Assembly (NCBI GenBank): GCA_004293445.1
Contig: RDYP01000008.1
Coordinates: forward strand, 1 to 64,000
Length of the DNA stretch: 64,000 bases
From: Verrucomicrobiota bacterium
Lineage (GTDB): Bacteria > Verrucomicrobiota > Verrucomicrobiia > Verrucomicrobiales > Akkermansiaceae
Direction of reading: 5' to 3'
Shown: positions 49,774 to 57,636 of the stretch, one piece after another
How positions within the stretch are numbered: the stretch's first letter is position 1
Layout of the letters: the number at the start of each line of letters is the position of its first letter
Position numbers and translations under genes: made by a program
Notes under the pieces: model-generated
Told to the model about the DNA's origin: nothing
Databases searched by the model: none
Seen by the model: the letters and a program-made list of their open reading frames with translations, nothing else

Positions 49774-50898
49774 ATGAAATTTCAGTTCATCCTTTCCCTC
49801 GTCACCGCGTCCGTCATGGCCGCCGACGGTCCCGCCCGCAATGAAACGACGGTGGTCCTCGATGCAACCGGCGTTGCGAATCTCGGGATTGAAATCGTCG
49901 CCGCCGAGGAAGCCGTGTTCGAGCGTCGGATCACCGTCCTCGGCGAGATCGAGCATGCTTGTGAAAGCCATGCCGTCCTCTCCAGTCGCGTCGCGGGTCG
50001 GATCGCGGAGGTTTTCGAACACGAAGGCGATTTTGTCAAAAAAGGCGAAACGCTAGTCCGTGTAGAAAGCCGTCAGCCCGGTGATCCGCCGCCCATGATC
50101 GTGCTGCCAGCTCCTGCCGACGGGCTGATCGTCCGCTCCGAAGCTCACCTCGGTGCGCCGGTGGAGCCGGATCAAGAACTGATGGAGATCCTCGATCTTT
50201 CGATCGTGTGGGTGAGTGCGAAGATGCCGCAGCATCAGGCGTCGTTGCTGGCGGAAGGGCTGGTGGCGAAGGTTCGGATACCCGCGCTCGGTGATGAAGC
50301 AAGAGAGGCGAGATATCTTCGATTGGGAGTGGCAGCCGATGCCGCGAAGGGCGTGGTCGAGGCTGTTTTCGCGCTGCCGAATCCGGATGCACGACTCCGC
50401 CCCGGCATGCGTGCCGAGCTTTCGCTGGCCGCCTCACAGCGCGATGGAGTCCTCAGTGTGCCTCGCGAAGCCCTGCAAGGCGACCGCAGTGAACGCTTCG
50501 TTTTCATCAAGGATTACGAATTGGAAAACACCTTCGTCCGCACGCCGGTGAAGGTCGGCGAAACGGGAGGAGATCGTGTCGAAATCCTCGGTGGCTTGTT
50601 TCCTGGCGACGAGGTGGTGACCCGTGGCTCCTACGCGCTGTCCTTCGCCGGTAAAGGCAGTGCCTCCTTGAAGGAGGCGCTCGATGCCGCCCACGGCCAT
50701 CCGCACAATGAGGACGGGACCGAGATGACGAAGGAGCAAATCGCGGCCGCTGCCGGTGAAGCCGGGCGGGCTCACGATCATGAGCATGCCAGCGGATCGC
50801 ATGGTCCACTGACGCTCTTCCTCGCGATCGCTTGTGGCGTGCTCTTTTTGCTGCTGCTCGCTTCGCCCTTCTTCTTCCGTGCTCGCGCCAAAGCCTGA
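49774..50898 (+). CDS. RND periplasmic adaptor with a C-terminal His-rich linker and membrane helix
   Basis: This 374-residue CzcB/CusB-type membrane fusion protein has a short signal (FILSLVTASVMAADG) and lipoyl-like halves (HAVLSSRVAGRIAEVFEHEGDFVKKGE). A beta-barrel domain follows, with LRPGMRAELSLAAS and VSVPREALQGD-like sequence. The C-terminus is unusual: HGHPHNEDG and HDHEHASGSHG flank a linker, followed by a helix (LFLAIACGVLFLLLLASPFFF) and basic residues. Most adaptors are anchored only at the N-terminus. It links the RND pump to the outer channel. Confidence 0.88.
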   Translation: MKFQFILSLVTASVMAADGPARNETTVVLDATGVANLGIEIVAAEEAVFERRITVLGEIEHACESHAVLSSRVAGRIAEVFEHEGDFVKKGETLVRVESRQPGDPPPMIVLPAPADGLIVRSEAHLGAPVEPDQELMEILDLSIVWVSAKMPQHQASLLAEGLVAKVRIPALGDEAREARYLRLGVAADAAKGVVEAVFALPNPDARLRPGMRAELSLAASQRDGVLSVPREALQGDRSERFVFIKDYELENTFVRTPVKVGETGGDRVEILGGLFPGDEVVTRGSYALSFAGKGSASLKEALDAAHGHPHNEDGTEMTKEQIAAAAGEAGRAHDHEHASGSHGPLTLFLAIACGVLFLLLLASPFFFRARAKA

Positions 50899-50903
50899 CG
50901 ATC

Positions 50904-53900
50904 ATGCTTCATCATCTCATCCGCTTTTCGCTGCAGAACCGCGCGCTGGTCGTTGCCGCCGCTCTGCTGGTTCTTTTCATGGGGCTGCGCACGGCGACAG
51001 AATTGCCGGTCGAGGTCCTGCCCGACATGACGAAGCCGACGGTTACCGTGCTGACCGAGGCTCCCGGGCTTGCACCGGAGGAAGTGGAAGCGCTGGTAAC
51101 CCGGCCGCTGGAGAACGCGCTGTTAGGGGTCGGCGGGCTGGATCGGCTGCGCTCGAACTCCGACGTCGGGCTATCGCTGGTCTTTGTCGAATTCGGCTGG
51201 GGCACCGACATTTACAAAGCGCGCCAACTGGTTCAGGAGCGGCTGCAAACCGTCAAATTGCCCGAGGGCGCGCGTTCCGGGATGACGCCGGTTTCCTCGC
51301 TGATGGGCGAGATCCTGCTTGTCGGGCTTCGATCGAAGGATGGTGGCATCGCGCCGATGGACTTGCGGAGCTTCGCCGAATGGACGCTTGCCAGGCGATT
51401 GCAGAGCATTCCGGGTGTGGCCGAGGTGCTGGCGATCGGCGGCGGGGTCAAGCAGGTCCAAGTCGAGCCGGATCCTTTGAAGTTGCAAGCAGAGGGTATC
51501 ACCCTCGCCGAGTTGGAAAAAGCAGTCGAGCAGTCCGCCGGCAACGCCACCAGCGGCTATCTCCAGTCCGGTCCGAGGGAAATCATGGTCCGCAATCTGG
51601 CGATGAGTGCCGACCCCGCCGACATCGCGGCGGCGGTTGTGAAGCGCGATGGCGATCGGATCATCAGTATTGGTGACGTCGCGACCGTGAAGCCCGGTGT
51701 TGCCACCATGCGTGGCGATGCGGCTATCGCGTTCGAGGGTGATGTTCGCGAAAGTGCCGGCGTGGTGCTCAGCATCGACAAGGCTCCGGGGTTCGACACC
51801 CTGAAATTGTCGGCGGAAATCGAGAAGGCGCTCGATGAAATCCGGCCCAGTTTGCCCGCGGGGGTCGAGGCAGGCGTTCTTTTTCGCCAAGGCGATTTCA
51901 TCGAGCACGCGGTTGGCAATCTCAAGGAAGCGATTCGGGACGGGGCGGTGATGGTCACGATTGTCCTCTTTCTCTTCCTGCTGAATCTCCGCACCACCTT
52001 CATCACCCTGACGGCGATTCCGCTGTCTTTCGCGATCACGCTACTCACCTTCAAGTGGTTCGGCACCGGGGTAAACAGCATGACCCTCGGTGGCATCGCG
52101 GTGGCAATCGGCATGGTGGTCGATGATGCGATTGTCGACGTGGAGAATGTCTTCCGTCGCCTGCGCGAAAATGCCGCGCTGGCCGAGCCGCGGCCGAGGT
52201 TGGAGGTCATTGCGGCCGCCTCGGGGGAAGTGAGGTCGAGCATCTTTTACGCAACGCTGCTCATTGTGTTGGTCTTTGTCCCTCTGCTCGGTCTTGCGGG
52301 GTTGGAAGGTCGCCTGTTCCGGCCGATCGCGATCGCGACGATCGTGAGCATGATCGCTTCTTTCGTGGTGTCACTTACGGTGATTCCCGTACTTTGCTCG
52401 TTGCTTTTGCAGCCGAAAGAGGGAAGAGCCCAAGTTGACGGGCCGCTGGTCCGGGCGTTGAAAGCTGCGACCCGCGTGACCTTTCTCCGTGCTGCTTTTG
52501 GCGCGCCGTTGGCGGTGATCGGGGTGGTCGTGATGCTGCTTGTCGCCGCAGGGATGCTCTACCCAGGCATGGGTAAGGAATTCCTGCCGACCTTCAATGA
52601 AGGCAGCGCGACGATATCCTTTGCCAGCGCTCCGGGTTCGTCGCTGAAGCAGTCGAATGAAGTCGGGAAGCGGGCTGTCGAGCTGCTGCTTCAAATTCCC
52701 GAAGTGAAATCTGTCGGGCGTCGTGCCGGCCGGGCGGAGCGCGATGACCATGTGATGCCGGTCTCGGTGAACGAGTTCGACGTCGAGTTCCACGAAGGTG
52801 GGCGGCATCGTGAGGAGGTCTTCGCGGAGATTCGCGAGTCGCTGGGTCGGATTCCGGGAACCTTCGTGAATGTCGGACAGCCGATCGGGCATCGCCTCTC
52901 TCACATGCTCAGTGGGGTCTCGGCGAAAATCGCGGTGAAGATCCACGGGCCTGATCTCGATACGCTCAGGAAGCTGGGAGCTCAGGTGAAAGAAGCGGGT
53001 CAAGCTGTTCCCGGCCTTACCGACATCAACCTCGAAGCTCAGGTGCCGATCCCGCAGATCCGGATCGAGGTCAACCGGGAGAATGCGCGGATTGAGGGAC
53101 TGGCGCCGGGAGAGATCAACGAGCAGGTGTCGACGCTGCTGGGTGGCCGCGCGCTTGGTGAACTGCGCGAGGGCGAGGCCACCGTTGATCTGGTGCTGCG
53201 TCTCCCCGAAACGTGGCGGACTTGGCCGGAGACGATCGGAGAGCTGCCGATCGGGACGCCCGATGGTCGGCAGGTGCCTCTTTCCCGAGTTGCCGAGGTT
53301 CATGAAGTGAAGGGACCGAACGTGATCAATCGCGAGAACGGCCAGCGGCGGATCGTCATTGGAGCTAACACGGGCGCGCGCGATCTCGAGTCTCTGGTCG
53401 AGGAATGGCAGCGAGCGGTGGCTGCGAAAGTCGAGCTGCCGCGCGGCTACACGCTGCGCTTCGAGGGCGAATACCTGGCCCGCGAGCAGGCGTCGCGGCG
53501 GATTTTGATGCTGTTCGCGATCGTGATCGGAGTGATCGGTGTCCTTCTCACCGGTTATTTCCGCAGCGTCTCGCTGGCCCTTCAGGTGATGCTGAATCTG
53601 CCGCTCGCCCTTGCCGGCGCGCTGGCCTTCACCTGGTGGAGGATCGACAACATCAGCATTGCGACCTTGGTGGGCTTCATCGCGGTCGGCGGGGTCGCCG
53701 CGCGAAATGGCATCATGATGATTTCCCACTATCTCCACCTGATGCGCCATGAGGGCGAGAGCTTCGGCATTGGACTGATCACCCGCGGCACGCAGGAGCG
53801 CTTGGTGCCAGTCCTGATGACCGCGCTGGCGGCGGGCATCGCCTTGATCCCGCTGGTTCTGGCTCCCGGGGAACCTGGCAAGGAGATCCTGCATCCAGTG

Positions 53901-54032
53901 GCGGTTGCCATCGTCGGTGGACTCGTTTCCTCGACCCTTCTCGACCTCGTCGTCACCCCCGCGGTCTTCTTCCTGATCGGGCGGAAGGCAGCGGAGAAAG
54001 CTTTGCGGCTGGACGCTCCTGCCGCCCGTTAG
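50904..54032 (+). CDS. Heavy-metal RND efflux pump (CzcA/CusA type)
   Basis: This 1042-residue inner-membrane transporter has the HME-RND pattern: PVEVLPDMTKPTVTVLTEAPG in the first periplasmic loop, GIAVAIGMVVDDAIVDVENVFRRL in TM4 with paired acidic residues for proton relay, and GGVAARNGIMMISHYLHL late. Two large periplasmic loops and about 12 helices can be traced. It expels metal ions from the periplasm, but the sequence does not show which metal. It starts six bases after the adaptor gene and is surely in one operon with it. Confidence 0.94.
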   Translation: MLHHLIRFSLQNRALVVAAALLVLFMGLRTATELPVEVLPDMTKPTVTVLTEAPGLAPEEVEALVTRPLENALLGVGGLDRLRSNSDVGLSLVFVEFGWGTDIYKARQLVQERLQTVKLPEGARSGMTPVSSLMGEILLVGLRSKDGGIAPMDLRSFAEWTLARRLQSIPGVAEVLAIGGGVKQVQVEPDPLKLQAEGITLAELEKAVEQSAGNATSGYLQSGPREIMVRNLAMSADPADIAAAVVKRDGDRIISIGDVATVKPGVATMRGDAAIAFEGDVRESAGVVLSIDKAPGFDTLKLSAEIEKALDEIRPSLPAGVEAGVLFRQGDFIEHAVGNLKEAIRDGAVMVTIVLFLFLLNLRTTFITLTAIPLSFAITLLTFKWFGTGVNSMTLGGIAVAIGMVVDDAIVDVENVFRRLRENAALAEPRPRLEVIAAASGEVRSSIFYATLLIVLVFVPLLGLAGLEGRLFRPIAIATIVSMIASFVVSLTVIPVLCSLLLQPKEGRAQVDGPLVRALKAATRVTFLRAAFGAPLAVIGVVVMLLVAAGMLYPGMGKEFLPTFNEGSATISFASAPGSSLKQSNEVGKRAVELLLQIPEVKSVGRRAGRAERDDHVMPVSVNEFDVEFHEGGRHREEVFAEIRESLGRIPGTFVNVGQPIGHRLSHMLSGVSAKIAVKIHGPDLDTLRKLGAQVKEAGQAVPGLTDINLEAQVPIPQIRIEVNRENARIEGLAPGEINEQVSTLLGGRALGELREGEATVDLVLRLPETWRTWPETIGELPIGTPDGRQVPLSRVAEVHEVKGPNVINRENGQRRIVIGANTGARDLESLVEEWQRAVAAKVELPRGYTLRFEGEYLAREQASRRILMLFAIVIGVIGVLLTGYFRSVSLALQVMLNLPLALAGALAFTWWRIDNISIATLVGFIAVGGVAARNGIMMISHYLHLMRHEGESFGIGLITRGTQERLVPVLMTALAAGIALIPLVLAPGEPGKEILHPVAVAIVGGLVSSTLLDLVVTPAVFFLIGRKAAEKALRLDAPAAR

Positions 54033-54062
54033 AAACCTGCAATAAGCGAACCATAATACCGT

Positions 54063-54500
54063 ATGAAAACGAAACTGACTGCATTGCTCCTGGCCTTATG
54101 TTCCGGCCTTGCGTTCGGGCATGAAGGGATTGAACTCGGGCCGAATCAGGGCCGCATCGTCGAATTCAGCGACAATGAAACCATGCACGGCGAGATCACC
54201 GAAAAAGACGGAAAGCTCCGCGTAGCGCTGCTCGACAAGGACATGAAGCCGGTGAGGGTCGAGGCGCAGAGTTTGGTCGCTACCGCGGGCACTCGGCAAA
54301 AGCCTGCGAAGCTGGAAGTTGCCAAGGACGCCGAGGGATTTGCAATGCCGGTTCCGGGAGAGAACGAGTGGTTGATTCTCCAGTTCAAGGCCGATGCCGC
54401 GGGCAAGCTTTTCACCGCGCGACTTCACTACAACACGAAGAATTGCGAGCCATGCAGTCGTCCGGAATGGCGCTGTGCCTGTGCGTCAAAAAAAGGATGA
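54063..54500 (+). CDS. Exported protein with a cysteine-rich C-terminus, end of the efflux operon
   Basis: This 145-residue protein has a signal peptide (LTALLLALCSGLAFG) and a start HEGIELGPNQGRIVEF that could hold a metal at its N-terminal His. The C-terminus has CEPCSRPEWRCAC, a probable metal site. It lies 30 bases after the RND gene. It may be a periplasmic metal chaperone for the pump (inference). Confidence 0.8.
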   Translation: MKTKLTALLLALCSGLAFGHEGIELGPNQGRIVEFSDNETMHGEITEKDGKLRVALLDKDMKPVRVEAQSLVATAGTRQKPAKLEVAKDAEGFAMPVPGENEWLILQFKADAAGKLFTARLHYNTKNCEPCSRPEWRCACASKKG

Positions 54501-54516
54501 GCGGTTCTCGCGAGGG

Positions 54517-54548
54517 CGGGATCGTGGCGGTGAAGCACCACGATCCCG
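54517..54548. terminator. Hairpin between convergent genes
   Basis: An 11-bp perfect stem (cgggatcgtgg / ccacgatcccg) with a 10-base loop lies between the efflux operon and the hscB-like gene. There is no T tract, so it may act only partly as a terminator. Confidence 0.55.
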
Positions 54549-54611
54549 GAGGATCGCGCTGCGGCCGTCCCGAGGCGTGGCGGGTGAGACGGCTTGGTTG
54601 GTGGCGGATGC

Positions 54612-55145
54612 TCACCAGAGCGCGGCGAAGCGCGCTTTCAGCTCGGCCTGCCATTTTTCGAGGAAGGCGAGATCGCGCGCGACCCGCCAGGGATCGCCAT
54701 GGCCGGCTTCGAGCTCGGGAAAGCGGGCGGTCTCGGTATCGATAGCGGTCGCAACGGCTTCCAGTGAATCTTCCAGCGTCTCGCGAGCCTGTTGTGTGGC
54801 GGGTTCCAGCATCGCCTTGGCAAGCGCGCTGAGAGCGGCCTCGCGCTGCTTGCCGACGCTGTCGGCTTGCTGGAGAGCTTGGCCGACCCTTGCGAACAGA
54901 TCGAGCAGTTCCGGGCTGATCGCACCGCGTTCTTCGCCGCTGATTGCCTTGGCTTCCAGCCAGCAGCGGAGGCGGCGTGACGGGCTGCTGAGCAGAGTGA
55001 AGGCTTTTTGAAGTACGGCGAAATGATCGCTGTTGCCGCCTGCGTCGGGGTGGGCGGATTTGCCGGCCGTGCGGAACGCTTCGCGGAGGTCCGCGTCGGA
55101 AAGCGTGAGGGTGGGTGTGAGCCCGAGTTGCCCAAAGGGATTCAT
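54612..55145 (-). CDS. hscB: HscB-like J-domain co-chaperone
   Basis: This 177-residue protein has a J domain at the N-terminus (GLTPTLTLSDADLREAF) with the HPD motif in KSAHPDAGG, and a C-terminal helical domain of about 100 residues as in HscB (the Fe-S scaffold-binding part). It begins four bases after the A-type carrier gene's stop. It would deliver IscU-bound clusters to HscA. No hscA is in the window. Confidence 0.8.
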   Translation of the reverse strand: MNPFGQLGLTPTLTLSDADLREAFRTAGKSAHPDAGGNSDHFAVLQKAFTLLSSPSRRLRCWLEAKAISGEERGAISPELLDLFARVGQALQQADSVGKQREAALSALAKAMLEPATQQARETLEDSLEAVATAIDTETARFPELEAGHGDPWRVARDLAFLEKWQAELKARFAALW

Positions 55146-55149
55146 GGAC

Positions 55150-55515
55150 TCAGGCTGAGAAGCTTTCGCCGCAGGAGCAGGTAACCACCGCGTTCGGGTT
55201 GCTGACCTTGAAGCCGCCTTGCTGGAGGTCGTCCGACCAATCCAATTCGCTGCCGCTGACGAAGAGCGCGCTTTTGGGATCGATCAATACTTTGACTCCG
55301 TTGCTGGGCACGAGGATGTCGCGGTCGCGCGGGCCGTCGACGAGATCCATTTTGTATTGGAGTCCGCTGCAACCGCCGCCGATCACTGCAATTCTCAGGC
55401 CTCCTTCGGGTCGGCCTTGTTTTTCGAGCAACCCACGAAGGTGAGCCGAGGCGGCATCCATGACCCGGACGAGTTTTTCGTTTCCGACTTTGTAATTCAC
55501 CGAAGGGGCCGACAT
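55150..55515 (-). CDS. A-type iron-sulfur carrier (IscA/ErpA family)
   Basis: This 121-residue protein starts at the ATG at 55515. The three cluster-binding cysteines are visible: one in GGGCSGLQYKM and two in the C-terminal CSCGESF. It carries Fe-S clusters from the scaffold to target proteins. It forms an operon with the hscB-like gene. The upstream extension of the frame is not used. Confidence 0.92.
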   Translation of the reverse strand: MSAPSVNYKVGNEKLVRVMDAASAHLRGLLEKQGRPEGGLRIAVIGGGCSGLQYKMDLVDGPRDRDILVPSNGVKVLIDPKSALFVSGSELDWSDDLQQGGFKVSNPNAVVTCSCGESFSA

Positions 55516-55942
55516 CGCGGAGGGATTGTCGCTCCGTGCGGGGTGGGTGAAAACTGAAATCTGGCTTCGGCGCTCAGGATCTCCGGGTACGCGACGAAAC
55601 ATCGATGTCGCGCCGCTTCGTCGGAATGGTCGGGAGGGATGATGGCCGCGACACTCTGACTCTCAATCTGGATCTTATTGGCGCGAAATCCGCGGCAAAA
55701 TGGCGCGTTTTCTTTGTGGGATGATTGCTTAATTTAAGTTGATAATGTTTTTATTGATTTGATGGTGAGTGGTTTGTGTTGATCTGAAATCGATTCCGGC
55801 ATGCTGATTGCTGATATTTCCTTTGTCGTCATTTTGGTTTTTCGACATGTGGGGCTGATTACAAAATCCCCTGTGATTTCCAGAATAAATCAAAGCGTGG
55901 CGACGTTTAATCCATAGAACCCGGAGATACCGGGCACTTGCC
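55516..55942. promoter_or_regulatory. AT-rich divergent region upstream of the sigma factor
   Basis: This 427-base spacer has no plausible gene; a 71-codon minus-strand frame is unlike the neighbours in composition and has no motif. The left part is G+C-rich, and the part from about 55720 to 55900 is markedly rich in A+T. A small hairpin, cccgg-agata-ccggg at 55920-55934, ends eight bases before the sigma ATG. Promoters of both divergent units must lie here. Confidence 0.45.
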
Positions 55943-56803
55943 ATGAGATACGACTCCGACTCCAGTTTGAAAGTCTACCTGCGGGAAATCTCCAAGACCC
56001 CGCTTCTCACCCCTGAACAAGAGGTGAAACTCGCCCGCCAAATCAAGCGGGGTGACAAGGCGGCAAGAACGCAAATGATCAATGCGAACCTGCGTCTGGT
56101 GGTGAAGATCGCCCAAGACTATGCCGGGTATGGGTTGCCGATTTCCGATCTGATTTCCGAGGGGAATATCGGGTTGATGAAGGCGGTCGAGCGCTTCGAT
56201 CCGCAGAAGGGCGGAAAGCTTTCGACCTATGCCGCGTGGTGGATCAAGCAGTCGATCAAGCGCGCCTTGGCGAATCAGGGCAAGACCATCCGTTTGCCGG
56301 TTCACATGGTGGACAAGATTGCGAAGATGCGGCGGATTTCGACCATTTTGGCGGAGGCGCTGGGGCGTGAGCCGACCGATGAAGAACTGGCGGACGAGGT
56401 CGGTTTGCCGCGTCGCAAGCTGGCGATGCTGAAGCAGGCTTCGCAGCGCCCGACTTCGCTCGATGCGCCGATCAACGAAGGTGAGGGCACCGAGTATGGG
56501 GAGATCATCGGGGATGATCGTGCCGAGAATCCGCTGGATTCCCTCTCGGAGAAGAACCTTCACGGCGAGCTGGACGGCTTGCTGGCGGTGCTTGACCAGC
56601 GGGAGAGGCGAATCATCGACGAGCGTTTCGGTCTGACCGGCAAGACACCGATGACGCTGGAGGAAGTGGGGCGTGAGTTCGGGGTGACTCGGGAGCGGAT
56701 TCGCCAATTGCAAAACGTGGCTTTGACGAAAATGCGCAAGGCTTTGCGTCGGAAGGACAAGCCGCTGCCGAAGCCTCTGGCGGAGGGCTTGGCGCATTCC
56801 TGA
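55943..56803 (+). CDS. Group-2 sigma-70-family RNA polymerase sigma factor
   Basis: This 286-residue protein has regions 1.2 (DSSLKVYLREISKTPLLTPEQE), 2 (ISEGNIGLMKAVERFD and KLSTYAAWWIKQSIKRAL), 3 (VDKIAKMRRIS) and 4 (DERFGLTGKTPMTLEEVGREFGVTRERIRQLQ), but no region 1.1. That makes it an RpoD-like alternative sigma factor. It binds -10/-35 promoters with core polymerase. The gene is monocistronic, between the AT-rich region and a terminator. Confidence 0.93.
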   Translation: MRYDSDSSLKVYLREISKTPLLTPEQEVKLARQIKRGDKAARTQMINANLRLVVKIAQDYAGYGLPISDLISEGNIGLMKAVERFDPQKGGKLSTYAAWWIKQSIKRALANQGKTIRLPVHMVDKIAKMRRISTILAEALGREPTDEELADEVGLPRRKLAMLKQASQRPTSLDAPINEGEGTEYGEIIGDDRAENPLDSLSEKNLHGELDGLLAVLDQRERRIIDERFGLTGKTPMTLEEVGREFGVTRERIRQLQNVALTKMRKALRRKDKPLPKPLAEGLAHS

Positions 56804-56834
56804 GCGGAGAGACTTTGGATTGGATGCTGGGACG

Positions 56835-56866
56835 AAACGGCTGCGGGATCAGGACCGCAGCCGTTT
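56835..56866 (+). terminator. Rho-independent terminator of the sigma gene
   Basis: A 12-bp perfect stem (aaacggctgcgg / ccgcagccgttt) with an 8-base loop is followed by more T residues. It separates the convergent sigma and lptB genes. Confidence 0.88.
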
Positions 56867-56879
56867 TTTCGTTACGGTT

Positions 56880-57635
56880 TCACATCCGGAAGTCTTCGCC
56901 GAGGTAGTGCTTGCGGGCGATGGGGTCGTTGACGAGGGCTTCGGAAGCGCCCTCGAGAATGACGCGGCCGTCGTGGATGAGAAAGGCGCGGTCGACGATC
57001 GACAGCGTTTCCCGGACGGAGTGGTCGGTGATCAGGATGGCGAGTCCGTCGCGTTCGCGGAGCTCGCGCACGATGGCTTGGATGTCCTCGACGGCGATGG
57101 GGTCGATGCCGGCGAAGGGTTCGTCGAGCATCAGCAAGCGAGGGTCGGTGCAAAGGGCGCGGGCGATGGCGAGCCGACGTTTTTCACCACCGGAAAGAGC
57201 GATGGCTTCGGAATTGCGGACGCGGGTGATTTTGAAGCGTTCGAGCAGGTTTTCGGCGCGCTCGATCCGCTCTTTTTTCGAGAGGCCCGGTCGGGTTTCC
57301 AAAACGGCGAGCAGGTTTTCGAAGGCGGTGAGTTTTCGGAAAATCGATTCCTCCTGAGGCAGGTAGCCGAGCCCGAGGCGGGCGCGGAGGTGCATCGGCA
57401 TGTGAGAAATATCATTGCCGTTGAAGTGGACGCTGCCGGTGTCGGGTGGGACGAGGCCGGCGATCATGTAGAAGGACGTGGTCTTTCCGGCACCGTTCGG
57501 GCCGAGCAGGCCGACGATCTCGCCGGGTGAGACGCTCAGGCTGACGCCATCGACCACGGCACGTCCGCCGTAGCATTTACGGAGGCCGGTCGCGGTGAGC
57601 AGCGGGGTGTCGCGAGTGGCGGTGGAGGAGGACAT
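56880..57635 (-). CDS. lptB: LPS export ABC transporter ATP-binding protein LptB
   Basis: This 251-residue ATPase starts at the ATG at 57635. Walker A is GPNGAGKTT, the signature LSGGEKRRLAIARAL, Walker B LLMLDEPFAGIDP and the H-loop ITDHSVRETL. GLGYLPQEESIFRKLT is typical of LptB. It powers extraction of LPS from the inner membrane. It begins one base after the stop of the lptA-like gene, so the two are coupled. lptF and lptG are not in the window. Confidence 0.94.
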   Translation of the reverse strand: MSSSTATRDTPLLTATGLRKCYGGRAVVDGVSLSVSPGEIVGLLGPNGAGKTTSFYMIAGLVPPDTGSVHFNGNDISHMPMHLRARLGLGYLPQEESIFRKLTAFENLLAVLETRPGLSKKERIERAENLLERFKITRVRNSEAIALSGGEKRRLAIARALCTDPRLLMLDEPFAGIDPIAVEDIQAIVRELRERDGLAILITDHSVRETLSIVDRAFLIHDGRVILEGASEALVNDPIARKHYLGEDFRM

Positions 57636-57636
57636 G

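Noticed and set aside
52371-53894. Minus-strand frame of 507 codons in the RND pump gene
   Set aside because: It is antisense to a well-supported CzcA-type pump; the product is rich in Arg, His and Gln and matches nothing.
55729-55944. Minus-strand 71-codon frame in the AT-rich spacer upstream of the sigma gene
   Set aside because: Its Asn/His/Ile-rich composition reflects the local A+T content, with no motif or start signal; it looks like non-coding DNA.
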